From Paeniglutamicibacter psychrophenolicus (GTDB lineage: Bacteria > Actinomycetota > Actinomycetes > Actinomycetales > Micrococcaceae): a stretch of 64,000 nt of DNA. The position numbers were made by a program, and so were the translations under genes. Location of the stretch: NCBI RefSeq assembly GCF_017876575.1, contig NZ_JAGIOE010000001.1, forward strand, positions 744,001 to 808,000, in the 5' to 3' direction. The notes beneath the pieces are model-generated. The model made no database searches. It was given only the letters and a program-made list of their open reading frames with translations, and was not told the origin of the DNA. Below are positions 9,518 through 17,875 of this stretch, in pieces (within the stretch, counting starts at the first letter, position 1; each line of letters opens with the position of its first letter).

Positions 9518-10357
9518 CTATCCGGCTCCCGGCCCCGGGCCCCCGAAATCGTCGAGTTCGGTCAGGTCCAGGGGCTCCGATGGCACGTGGATGTCGTCGT
9601 CCAGGCTCTCATCGTGGGATACGGGGACGATGCCTGCCTCGCGAAGCCCACGCTCGGCGTCAGCGGCCTCGATCCCGCGCAGCGTTGCGATTGCTTGCGC
9701 CGAGACCACCGAATCCCGGTAGCCGGCGATGGCCCGCCGCAGGAGCTTTTGCGGTGCCCTGCTCTTTTGCGACTGCATTTGCAGCGCCTGGTACTGGTCG
9801 GCCCAGCCAAATTGGGCGGCAAGCCGCGGTGTCGAGTACTGCCACCAGGCATCCTTGACCGCGGCATCGATGAGATTCATCTCGGCCAAGGCGACGAGTG
9901 CCATCTGGGGAGAAACCAGGAACCATTGCACCACGTCCGAGAGCACTGCCGGATCATCCACGAGGCGGCCATCGAGGTACTCGCGCAGGCCCTGGCGCGG
10001 AATGAGCAGGTGCCCGGCAAAAGCGTCGGCACGTATTTCCCCGTGGCTTCGGCGATCCCAGTTGCCCCCGCCGTAGTCGGCCCAGTCGTTGAAAACGATG
10101 TGGGCCAGCTCGTGGGCCAGCGTGCTGCGCTGGCGCATGGGGTGGGAGGTCCTTGCGACCCCCAGGAACATGACGTCGCGTTCGGGATCCCGCACGGTCA
10201 ACCCATGCTCGTGCGTGTCATCGACATCCAGCACGGCCACATCGATTCCGGTGGCCTGTTCGATCAACGCAACCAGGTCTCCGAGGGGCTGCACGCCCAG
10301 GCGGTGGTGTTCACGGAATTGTGCCGCCGCCGTGAATGCTTCTTCCGTGGGTCTCAT
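9518..10357 (-). CDS. ImmA/IrrE-type zinc metallopeptidase (COG2856)
   Basis: 279 residues. HELAH at 82-86 is the zinc/catalytic HExxH motif, with Glu107 in GEIRADAFAGHLL as third ligand and the family motif ADAFAGHLLIP. The N terminus (residues 1-60) carries the usual beta-rich part of the family (GIDVAVLDVDD). ImmA/IrrE peptidases cleave an XRE-type repressor and so release a linked promoter. The gene starts 13 bases after the XRE gene and its stop is 8 bases before the PIN start. GAGGACC serves as ribosome site. Confidence 0.85.
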   Translation of the reverse strand: MRPTEEAFTAAAQFREHHRLGVQPLGDLVALIEQATGIDVAVLDVDDTHEHGLTVRDPERDVMFLGVARTSHPMRQRSTLAHELAHIVFNDWADYGGGNWDRRSHGEIRADAFAGHLLIPRQGLREYLDGRLVDDPAVLSDVVQWFLVSPQMALVALAEMNLIDAAVKDAWWQYSTPRLAAQFGWADQYQALQMQSQKSRAPQKLLRRAIAGYRDSVVSAQAIATLRGIEAADAERGLREAGIVPVSHDESLDDDIHVPSEPLDLTELDDFGGPGPGAG

Positions 10358-10370
10358 GGGTGAAAGGTCC

Positions 10371-10709
10371 TCAGGAGGCCCGGATGCCTTGGCGGTCCAG
10401 GTACTCGTCCAGTTCCAGGAAGTTGAGCAGGGCCCCGCGCATGCGGTTCATGTCCGATCCGTCGGTTGCCCGGGCGGCGCACTGGACCCGGTCCGAGAGC
10501 GTGCGCATGCCGCTGAGTTGGGCAACGGTGCGCCCCGTCGCCCAGGCGATCTGGATGATCTCCGGCATTTTTGCCAAGCGTTCCCCGGACAGGATCCGGC
10601 AAATCGTCGATTGTGAGATATCCGTTTGGTCGGCAAGGGCGCGCTGGCTCAGGTTCGCGCCGCGCATGGCTTCGGCGATGAGCGCTCCGATGTCTTTTGC
10701 TTTCGTCAT
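10371..10709 (-). CDS. XRE-family helix-turn-helix repressor/antitoxin
   Basis: 112 residues. HTH at about 8-60: IGALIAEAMRGANLSQRALAD, QTDISQSTICRILSG, a classical Cro/CI domain. A short C-terminal tail may be the site acted on by the neighbouring peptidase. It is first gene of the module, with two palindromes upstream that it probably binds for autoregulation. Known XRE-COG2856 pairs act as stress switches in prophages, integrative elements and toxin-antitoxin loci. Confidence 0.88.
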   Translation of the reverse strand: MTKAKDIGALIAEAMRGANLSQRALADQTDISQSTICRILSGERLAKMPEIIQIAWATGRTVAQLSGMRTLSDRVQCAARATDGSDMNRMRGALLNFLELDEYLDRQGIRAS

Positions 10710-10742
10710 GGCCGTGCACCTCGCCTCCCGTTTTCACCGGTG

Positions 10743-10757
10743 TCAAGAACGTCTTGA
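10743..10757. promoter_or_regulatory. Operator-like palindrome 1 of the XRE module
   Basis: TCAAGA, ACG, TCTTGA: perfect 6-bp arms, 15 bp in all, 34 bases upstream of the XRE start codon. Confidence 0.55.
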
Positions 10758-10771
10758 ATCATTGATGTCCG

Positions 10772-10786
10772 TACTGATTCAGTATA
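10772..10786 (-). promoter_or_regulatory. Operator-like palindrome 2 overlapping a -10 box of the XRE module
   Basis: TACTGA, T, TCAGTA (10772-10784) is a perfect palindrome. On the minus strand it overlaps TATACT (10781-10786), a good -10 hexamer, with TGGTGC 18 bases further upstream as weak -35. A repressor bound here would block the promoter. Confidence 0.55.
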
Positions 10787-11059
10787 GTCGCTTCCCTGAT
10801 TTACGCACCAGGGGGCCTCCCACCCGGCGATTGCTGTCTGCCATGCCAGACCCAACCCTGCCGCTGGGAACCCGGGCGGCAACGGCGGCCGGCGGGAGGG
10901 CAATGTACCCCACGAAGGACGGCCTCGCAGGCCCCATGCCGACCATGATGGCGCATTTCCCTGCTGGGTGCCGCGACGGTATGCCTGCCGGGAAACTGTT
11001 CCCGGGGGTTTCCTTCGACACTGGGTTTTGGGCGGCGTAGTCTGAACTCAGGATTCAAT
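10787..11059. other. Intergenic stretch between XRE module and FAD oxidase remnant
   Basis: No gene is supported here. Several short open frames exist but none has a ribosome site or a recognisable product. It holds a small hairpin at 10988-11005 (CCGGGAA/TTCCCGG) and a promoter-like pair, TTCGAC (11014-11019), 18 bases, TAGTCT (11038-11043), reading toward the FAD oxidase. Confidence 0.5.
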
Positions 11060-11086
11060 ATGGCATGGTCAAGAGGCGATGGGCTC

Positions 11087-12456
11087 ATGGTCGACTTCGG
11101 GAAGTTGCGCACACGCGTGGACGGGACGATTGCGGTGCCAGGTGACGCGTCCTATGCAGACGCGCGCAGGGTGTGGAATGGGATGATCGACCGCCATCCT
11201 GCGGCTGTGCTGTGCGCGGCATCGCCAGCCGACGTCGCCGAGGGCCTGCGGTTCGCCCAAGAACACAGCCTGCCGCTCGCCGTTCGTGGAGGCGGCCACG
11301 GGGTGTCCGGGAACGGGACCGTCGAATCAGGTCTGGTCATCGACCTTGGATCCCTTAACGAGGTCAGTGTCGACCGGAGGAGCGCGGTCGTCCGAGTGGC
11401 AGGTGGCGCGAAGCTTGGGGACGTTGACCGGGCAACGGCACCGTACCGGCTCGCCGTACCATTGGGCGTGATTTCGGGCACGGGGTGGCGGGACTGACGC
11501 TGGGCGGGGGCGTGGGATGGCTGACCCGCGCTCACGGCCTCAGCGTTGACAGCCTCTTGTCTGCGGAGGTCATTACGGCCGCGGGAGACCTCGTTACGGC
11601 CAGCAGTACGGAGAATAGCGAACTGTTTTGGGGCCTGCGAGGTGGCGGAGGAAATTTCGGCATCGTGTCAACTTTTACATTTCAAGCACACCCCCTGCCC
11701 CAAATGGTCTACTCCGGCACGCTGGTCTATGGGCGGTCGCGGTGGGCCTCCGCGCTGCGTGGGTTCGAGGCCTGGTCCCGTGACGCCGCAGACGAGGTGA
11801 CGGTAGTGATTACCTTCATCACACCGCCGGCTTGGATGGAGATGGGCGAGGAACCGCTCATGCTACTCGGATTCGCCTGGTCGGACCAGGATTTCGACCG
11901 CGCCGCGCAAGTCGTTGGAGAACTGCGCGCGGCGGCCCCGCCCGACGCCGAGTCCACCGAACTTACAGGCTGGACCGCGTGGCAATCCGCGGTCGACGGG
12001 CTCTTCCCCAAGGGGGTGCGCGCCTACTGGAAAAACACGTCCTTCGACCGCCTCGATGACGACGTCATCAGCACCATCATCCGTCACGGCGCCGAACAAA
12101 CATGGCAGGGGACCGCCTTTGACATCCATTTAATGGGCGGTGCCTATGGGCGGATTGCTGAGGATGAAACAGCGTTTCCGGGCCGGTCCTCGCGGTTTTG
12201 GCTGAACATCTATGGCTTCTGGGATGCCGCAGGCGACGACGCCGCACGGACCGCCTTTGTGCGCGGGTTTGCCAAGGACATGGCCCCATTCTCAACGGGC
12301 AGGGAATACGTCAACTTCATGGGTTTGGAGGACGCCGGGCGACGGACATCCGCCCTCGATGTGTACGGGACGGCGAAGCTTGCACGCCTCGTTGCACTCA
12401 AACAACGTTTTGACCCGGAGGATCTCTTCCGGTTGAACCACAACGTTGAACCTTGA
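11087..12456 (+). pseudogene. FAD-linked oxidase (berberine bridge enzyme family), frameshifted
   Basis: Two frames together encode a complete BBE-like oxidoreductase. The first (to 11497) has the FAD-binding part with RGGGHGVSGNG (His that can bind FAD covalently) and DLGSLN. The second (from about 11485) continues with LTLGGGVGWLTRAHGLS, GGGGNFGIVSTF and the C-terminal berberine domain ending RFDPEDLFRLNHN. Adding one G to the G4 run at 11482-11485 joins them into SGTGVAGLTLGGG and gives 456 residues, the normal family length. So this is a one-base deletion, or a sequencing error. An ATG at 11060 is also possible. Substrate unknown. Confidence 0.8.
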
Positions 12457-12482
12457 GCCCGGCAGGCCGGTGCCTCGGGCAC

Positions 12483-13157
12483 TCACCGCGTTGCAATGCC
12501 CCATGCAGCCGTGTTGACGGGCCAGAACGGTGAACGTCGGAACTTGCGGCGTTCGGCGACCACGGAGGTGAAGCCGGCCGCTTCGATGCGCGCCAAGGTG
12601 TCGCGATGCGGGTCGCAGCCTTCGAAAATCCAGCCCCACGGACGCCTGATTTTGAGTTGCACCCAGCCGCGCATTCCACCCTGCGGGGCTGCAATGTGCT
12701 CGACGAAGCGAAAATGGCCTCCCGGACGAAGCACCCTGCCCACCTCGGCAAGAACCGCATCGGCGTCCCCGACGGTGCACAGCACGAGTGAGCACACCAC
12801 CTCATCAACACTCGCATCCTCAAACGGCATCCGTTCGGCACCCGTGGGCAGCAGCACTAGTTCGACGCCAGCCCGGGAGCATGTCTTGCGCAGCGCGTCG
12901 TGCATGCGCCGGTTCGGTTCAAGGGCGTAGAGCCGGACACCGGCGGGCATCCAGCCCACATTTGCGCCGCATCCGGCACCAAGCTCGACAACGTTCGCCG
13001 GCGGGATGCCATCGAATGCAAGTTCCTTGTGGAGCCGTGCATAGCGATTGATCTGGCCCGCAAGAACCGTGAAAAACCATGCATTGAACCGGCTGATGGC
13101 ACCGTGGTCGAACGAAGTGTCCTGATACGGCGAGAGGCGTAGTGGTGCCGAGTCCAT
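12483..13157 (-). CDS. Class I SAM-dependent methyltransferase
   Basis: 224 residues, start MDSAPLRLS at 13157 (the frame continues upstream to 13277 without supporting signals). Motif I is VVELGAGCGANVGWM near residue 55. The acidic post-I region is LEPNRRM, and the UbiE-type motifs are AERMPFEDASVDEVVCSLVLCTV and LRPGGHFRFVEH. C-terminal residues resemble the UbiE/METTL7-like group that methylates small thiols, lipids or quinones; the substrate cannot be assigned. It is convergent with the broken oxidase, 26 bases apart. Confidence 0.82.
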   Translation of the reverse strand: MDSAPLRLSPYQDTSFDHGAISRFNAWFFTVLAGQINRYARLHKELAFDGIPPANVVELGAGCGANVGWMPAGVRLYALEPNRRMHDALRKTCSRAGVELVLLPTGAERMPFEDASVDEVVCSLVLCTVGDADAVLAEVGRVLRPGGHFRFVEHIAAPQGGMRGWVQLKIRRPWGWIFEGCDPHRDTLARIEAAGFTSVVAERRKFRRSPFWPVNTAAWGIATR

Positions 13158-13399
13158 CCTTAAAGTATGTACTTCCGTTCGTGAGTGCACAAGAAGCCGT
13201 GTTGACCCATTAGAGAAAAGTGCTCGCGAAGCGGGGCCTCCCGTGGCGTCGACGATCTCACGCCATATGTGCCACAACCTGTGGCACCTTTGGTCCGATG
13301 GCCGTTGGGGCTCCCGCCCACAAGAAATTCCGGTCGAAAGGACCCGGCATGAACATGTGTGGGGGTGTTCTCCGCCGGTATGTTGGGGGAGTGACGCAA

Positions 13400-13999
13400 A
13401 TGATGGAGATGACGCGACGGCTGATACTCGACAAGCCCGTGCCCGGTGACGTCGACGCGGTGTTTGCCATCGCCAACGACCCTCGAACCTGGTCGCACCT
13501 TCCCGAAGCGCGGGTCACGGACCCGGGACAGACCGCCGCCTTGCTGGCGATGTTCCACGCGGGGTGGGAGGCCAACGGGCTTGCCGCCTGGGTGCTTCGG
13601 CTGGGAAGCGATGAAGGCCTTCCTGGTCTGGCGCCCGGCCGGTTGCTCGGGACCGGGGGAGTGAACCTGATCCAGACGGGCGCCGAGACCGAGGTCTGGA
13701 ACCTGGGCTACAGGTTGGAACCGGCCTGCTGGGGCCACGGATTCGCCACCGAGCTGGCCACTTACGCGGTCGAACGTGCCCGAGCCACCAGGAAAGACGT
13801 TCCGGTCATAGCCCGGGTGCTTTCCACCAATCCCTCCTCGGCCAAGGTCGCGCAGAAGGCAGGGCTCCAGTTGCGGTGGGAAGGTCCGGCCGCCGTGCAG
13901 ACAGCGGCAGCAGCGGGGGAAGCCGCGCTCACGCGGCTCATCCTGGCCGACCGGGAGCTGGAACCCGGGGTTCTTGAATGGCTGGTCTCCCGCGGTTGA
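13400..13999 (+). CDS. GNAT-family N-acetyltransferase (RimJ/RimL type)
   Basis: 199 residues from ATG at 13400, with GGGGGAG 8 bases upstream; an in-frame GTG at 13391 is the alternative. Features of the RimL-like GNAT fold are the N-terminal RRLILDKPVPGDVDAVFAIANDPRTWSHLP, the acetyl-CoA loop around LEPACWGHGFATELATYAV near residue 110, and RVLSTNPSSAKVAQKAGLQLRWEG. It acetylates an amine on a small molecule or protein; the target is unknown. It ends inside the loop of a hairpin shared with the convergent FBP gene. Confidence 0.8.
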   Translation: MMEMTRRLILDKPVPGDVDAVFAIANDPRTWSHLPEARVTDPGQTAALLAMFHAGWEANGLAAWVLRLGSDEGLPGLAPGRLLGTGGVNLIQTGAETEVWNLGYRLEPACWGHGFATELATYAVERARATRKDVPVIARVLSTNPSSAKVAQKAGLQLRWEGPAAVQTAAAAGEAALTRLILADRELEPGVLEWLVSRG

Positions 14000-14021
14000 T
14001 TGCGTCGTTCCGCAGGAGACC
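13984..14021. terminator. Convergent hairpin between GNAT and FBP genes
   Basis: GGTCTCC (13984-13990) pairs with GGAGACC (14015-14021), extended by GCGG/CCGC. The GNAT stop codon lies in the loop. No strong T tract. Confidence 0.45.
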
Positions 14022-14032
14022 GGCCGGGGGAG

Positions 14033-14524
14033 TTATTCGCCGTCGCGCACGCGCTTGGCGAAGTTCAACACGTGCTCCTGCAGCACGGTGATGCGGCGGT
14101 GCATCTCGGCCTCGCGGTCAAAGCCGATGTACGGCAACGACTTCATCATGCGGACATTGGCGGAGCATTCGAAGTTGGCACATACCAGCATGCCGATGGT
14201 GTCGCCGTCGCGACCCGCCTGGCCACCCGCTTTGGCGTTGAAGAACACCACGTCGTTGGGCAGGTCAACGTCCTCGCACCACGAGCACTGGGCCCGGTTG
14301 CGGATCTTGCCCTCGGCCTTGCGGAACATGATGCCCACGTGAGCATCGCCCAGCGAGGTGACGACGTAGCCGACCAGCGGCAGCTTTGGATCCCGCCAAC
14401 CCAGGAATTCACGGTTGTCCCAATCCAGGGAGCCGAAGTTTTCCGGGAGGGTGATGGCCTTGCGCTCGCGCAGCGAGGCGTTGATGAAGGAGGCGCGGAT
14501 CTGTTGTTCGTTGAGGGGAAGCAT
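14033..14524 (-). CDS. FBP domain protein (EF-G-binding, treble-clef zinc finger)
   Basis: 163 residues, start MLPLNEQQIRASF at 14524. The N terminus is the family hallmark, followed by LDWDNREFLGWRDPKLP. Two Cys pairs, CSWC and CANFEC, form the treble-clef zinc finger. The family includes the fusidic-acid-resistance proteins FusB/FusC that free EF-G from the ribosome, and many intrinsic actinobacterial homologues of unproven role. Whether this one protects EF-G cannot be told from sequence. Confidence 0.85.
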   Translation of the reverse strand: MLPLNEQQIRASFINASLRERKAITLPENFGSLDWDNREFLGWRDPKLPLVGYVVTSLGDAHVGIMFRKAEGKIRNRAQCSWCEDVDLPNDVVFFNAKAGGQAGRDGDTIGMLVCANFECSANVRMMKSLPYIGFDREAEMHRRITVLQEHVLNFAKRVRDGE

Positions 14525-14822
14525 GGAGAAAGGATCCTGACTGTCTTGCCACCGCTTCGCCGCAGCGCGGGCGAAGGAGGCACGTTTTGGGTGGGGGGTG
14601 CGCGATCCGCAGGTGCAGGCGCGCAGGACAGCGCGGAAAAACCTGCAGCGGATGCGGGCGCGCCACATGGGCGCGAAAGATCACCGAAAGCGGACAGCCC
14701 TATCTCGAGCCGGCGAAAAAGGCGCCGGCTACCCCCGAACGCCCGTGGGGCAGCTGGGTCGAGATCGTGATGGACATGGGAAAAAGTATACGCCCGCGCA
14801 ACAGCTGCCCGTCGAGACGTGG

Positions 14823-15653
14823 TCAGTCGCGCAGCAGGCTCCGCAACGGTGTCCATCCGATGGGAAGCGGGCCGCGGATATCTGCACGCAGGCGGTCAGC
14901 CTCGGCGGACCAGCCCTGGGCGGCTCTCGCGCCGCGCTCGCCGACCGCCCCGCGGGCCACCCGGAAGCCAACGTCTTCCAGCACCGCATCCGGTGCACTG
15001 CCTCGGCGCACCGATGCCCGGCAGCTCCAGGGCTTGTCGTCCCAGCCGCCGCCGCGCAAGCTGCGGTAGCCGCCGTATCGGGCGGTGTCGGCGTAGTCCC
15101 AGCACCATTCCCAGGCGTTGCCGATCATGTCGAACAGGCCAAAGCCGTTGGGCCGCTTGAGCCCGACCTCTTGCGGGCCGTCGAGTCCGTCGGCCGAGGT
15201 CCAGGCGATTTCCGCCAACGGCCCATGCGTCGGAGTGCTCGTTCCGGCGCGGGCGGCAAACTCCCATTCGGCTTCCGTGGGGAGCCGGTATCCCTCGGCG
15301 GCCACGTTCCAGATGACGGTATCGGCGCCGAAGGTGTAGGAGGGCTCGAGCCCCGCCGCGAGGGATGCGGCGTTGCACCAGTGCACCGCATCAAACCAGG
15401 TCACCGGATGCATCGGAATATTCGCTCCCGGCCGGCGTATCGGGTCCGTCCCCTGGACTTGCGCCCATTGGTCGCAGGTGACATGCGTGTTGCCGAGTTC
15501 GAAGGGGCGCAAATGCACCTCGCGAACCGCCTCGGAGCGCGCGTCGCGCATGCGAAAGCTTCCGGACGGGATCGAGGCCAGAGGAATCTCCACGATTCGA
15601 TCATGCCCCGAGACCGGGGGAGCAGGGTAGCGGCCGGTCGCAGATGACCCCAT
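14823..15653 (-). CDS. SUMF1 / formylglycine-generating-enzyme-fold protein
   Basis: About 276 residues from ATG at 15653. The whole protein fits the FGE-sulfatase domain: IPSGSFRMRDAR, HPVTWFDAVHWCNAAS, YRLPTEAEWEFAARAGT, NGFGLFDMIGNAWEWCWD and RGGGWDDKPWSCRASVRRG ending VGFRVARG. True formylglycine-generating enzymes have two cysteines in the C-terminal CRAYCNR-type motif; here only the first is present (SCRASVRR), so copper-dependent sulfatase activation is unlikely. No sulfatase gene lies nearby. Its actual activity is unknown. Confidence 0.82.
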   Translation of the reverse strand: MGSSATGRYPAPPVSGHDRIVEIPLASIPSGSFRMRDARSEAVREVHLRPFELGNTHVTCDQWAQVQGTDPIRRPGANIPMHPVTWFDAVHWCNAASLAAGLEPSYTFGADTVIWNVAAEGYRLPTEAEWEFAARAGTSTPTHGPLAEIAWTSADGLDGPQEVGLKRPNGFGLFDMIGNAWEWCWDYADTARYGGYRSLRGGGWDDKPWSCRASVRRGSAPDAVLEDVGFRVARGAVGERGARAAQGWSAEADRLRADIRGPLPIGWTPLRSLLRD

Positions 15654-15748
15654 CGGGTTGGAACGGGAAGGTTCGCGCCCGCACATCATCCAATGGACGC
15701 ACCGCTGGGGAAGTGGCGCTCCGTGCAACGATGCTGTAGACCGGAGAC

Positions 15749-16666
15749 ATGTTCATCCGGCAACTCGAGTACATGGTCGCCCTCGCACGCGAGCGGCACT
15801 TCGTTCGCGCCGCCCAATCCTGCTCGGTCTCCCAGCCCGCGCTCTCGGAGGGGATCCGGAAGCTGGAAAAAGAACTGGATGTTCCCCTCATCCGCCGGGG
15901 CAACAAATTCGAGGGCCTGACCGCCGAGGGGCAGGAACTCGTCACCTGGGCGCGGAGGATCCTCGCGGACCGGGACGCCATGAACGACGAGATCGCCGCC
16001 ATGCGCACCGGGGTCTCCGGCCAGCTGCGCTTCGGCTCCGTTCCCACCGCCTCGATCGCGGTGTCGCTGTTGAACGCACCGTTCTGCGGGCTCCATCCCC
16101 AAGCCACCGTCCAGGTGGTCTCCGACCTGACCTCCGGGGACGTCCTGGGCAAGCTGCGGTCCTTCGAGATCGATGCCGGCATCACCTACATCCAGGATCC
16201 GGTGCCGGAGGAATTCCGCGTGCTTCCGCTGTACCTGGAACGCCATGTGCTGCTGACCACCCGGGGTGCCGTGACGGCGTCCTCCGCGACCTGGGCGCAG
16301 GCGGCGGCCCTGCCGCTGTGCCTGCTGACCCCGAGCATGCAGGGCCGGCGGCGCATCGACGAGGTCTTTGCCGAGGTGGGGGCCGCTCCCGCGCCCCGGC
16401 TCGAAACCGACTCCGTGGCCTCGCTCTTCGCGCACGTGCAGACGGGCTCGTGGTCGACCATCGTGCCCTCGGCCTGGCTGCATGTCTTCGGGGTTCCGGC
16501 CAATCTGCAGGCCGTGCCGTTGGTTTCTCCCCAGCGCTCCGTGCCGGTCGGGTTGGTGACCCTGGCCCGTGACCCCGCTCCGGTGTTGGTCCGCGCCTTG
16601 CTGTCCGTGGCGGAATCGACCGATCTCACGTTCCTGGAGCACCTCCCGGCCGAACGGTCACGATAA
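15749..16666 (+). CDS. LysR-family transcriptional regulator
   Basis: 305 residues. N-terminal winged HTH: FIRQLEYMVALARERHFVRAAQSCSVSQPALSEGIRKLEKELDVPLIRR, then the periplasmic-binding-protein-like effector domain (GQLRFGSVPTASIAVS). The ATG is preceded by CCGGAGAC. It is divergent from the SUMF1 gene and codirectional with the FUSC gene 102 bases downstream; it may control either. The ligand is not predictable. The family resembles cyanate/oxidative-stress type LysR proteins in length. Confidence 0.9.
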   Translation: MFIRQLEYMVALARERHFVRAAQSCSVSQPALSEGIRKLEKELDVPLIRRGNKFEGLTAEGQELVTWARRILADRDAMNDEIAAMRTGVSGQLRFGSVPTASIAVSLLNAPFCGLHPQATVQVVSDLTSGDVLGKLRSFEIDAGITYIQDPVPEEFRVLPLYLERHVLLTTRGAVTASSATWAQAAALPLCLLTPSMQGRRRIDEVFAEVGAAPAPRLETDSVASLFAHVQTGSWSTIVPSAWLHVFGVPANLQAVPLVSPQRSVPVGLVTLARDPAPVLVRALLSVAESTDLTFLEHLPAERSR

Positions 16667-16768
16667 CCAACGGCTATAAGATCATTGCCGTTGCCTCTTT
16701 GACGCCTATGGCCGAAGCCGCGCACAGTTGACCCCGGGGCGCGGCGCCCCCAAGGTGCGGGAGGCGCA

Positions 16769-17842
16769 ATGGCAGAGACGGTCGAAGCACGGGGAACCGA
16801 ACCACGTGGCGTGAGTGCCGCCTTCAGGGCGCTGGATTCCCGCGCGCTCCTGGCCATGGGCCCGGCGCAGGGCGACCGGCTGGCCGCCTGGCGCGTGGCG
16901 CTGGGGGTTGCCGTCCCCTCGCTCGCACTGCTGGCAATCGGCCGGCCGGACCTGGTCATCTACGCCGTCTTCGGGGCTTTCGCCGGCATATACGGCAGGA
17001 ACGAGCCGCATCAGCTGCGGGTCATCCACCAGGGACAGGCCGCGGTGCTTCTCGTGGGCGGGACCGTGCTCGGCATCGGACTGGCAGCGGCGCACGTCGG
17101 TCCGTGGACGCTGGTGGCGCTCGAGGCCCTGGTCGCGGGCGTGGTCTCAATGGTTGCCGACAAGTACAGGCTCAAGCCCGGCGGCCCCTTCTTCTGCATC
17201 TTTGCCTTGGGCGCCTGCGCCTCGGTTCCGCTTGCGGTGCCGTGGTGGTGCGCCGGGCTCATTTGCCTCGGTTCGGCACTTTTCGCGGTGCTTGTCGGGT
17301 TCGCCGGTTGGATGGGGTCGCGGAGCTGGGTGACCGGCGCCGTCCGCCCGGTGGTGCCGGCCATCTCGCCGGCGATCCTCGTCCACGCCCTGCGCTACCT
17401 CCTGGCTGTGGGCACCGCCGGGGCCGCGGGTATCCTGCTGGGGATCGGGCACCCGTACTGGGCCATGGCCGCCGGCGCGGTTCCGCTGGCCGCCGAGACC
17501 CTCGGGGCGCGCATCGTCCGCGGCATCCACCGCGTGCTCGGAACGCTGGCCGGGGTCGGTGTGACCGCACTGATCCTGCTGCCGCAGCCCCCCATCATGG
17601 TCCTGGGGCTGGCGGTGGTCGTGCTGCAGTTCCCCTCGGAGCTGTTCATGACCCGCCATTACGGGCTGGCGCTGGTCTTCTTCACGCCGCTGATCCTGGT
17701 GATGACGTACCTGGCCTCCCCGATGGATCCCGGCATTCTCATGGCCGACAGGGCCGTGGAGACGGTGATCGGTGCCACGGCCGGGGTGCTGGTTGCCGTG
17801 TGCATCCGCGAGCCCCGGCCGGCCGGACCCGTGGTGCGCTGA
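16769..17842 (+). CDS. FUSC / aromatic-acid-exporter-like membrane protein
   Basis: 357 residues with ten or so hydrophobic segments in two similar halves (for example RVALGVAVPSLALLAIG and RYLLAVGTAGAAGILLGIG). This matches the fusaric-acid-resistance FUSC / AaeB-like membrane domain without a large cytoplasmic part. Such proteins are linked to export of aromatic acids. It follows a LysR gene on the same strand, so induction by an exported acid is plausible but inferred. Confidence 0.78.
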   Translation: MAETVEARGTEPRGVSAAFRALDSRALLAMGPAQGDRLAAWRVALGVAVPSLALLAIGRPDLVIYAVFGAFAGIYGRNEPHQLRVIHQGQAAVLLVGGTVLGIGLAAAHVGPWTLVALEALVAGVVSMVADKYRLKPGGPFFCIFALGACASVPLAVPWWCAGLICLGSALFAVLVGFAGWMGSRSWVTGAVRPVVPAISPAILVHALRYLLAVGTAGAAGILLGIGHPYWAMAAGAVPLAAETLGARIVRGIHRVLGTLAGVGVTALILLPQPPIMVLGLAVVVLQFPSELFMTRHYGLALVFFTPLILVMTYLASPMDPGILMADRAVETVIGATAGVLVAVCIREPRPAGPVVR

Positions 17843-17875
17843 ACCGGTTTGCCGGAACCGCACCGCGGGAGCGGA

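Noticed and set aside
10779-11021. Short open frame (about 80 codons, minus strand) in the XRE-module upstream region
   Set aside because: No ribosome site, no recognisable family, and it covers the predicted promoter and operator of the XRE gene.
11470-11500. Programmed frameshift in the FAD oxidase
   Set aside because: A G4 run without a slippery heptamer, stimulating hairpin or internal ribosome site; a plain one-base deletion explains it better.
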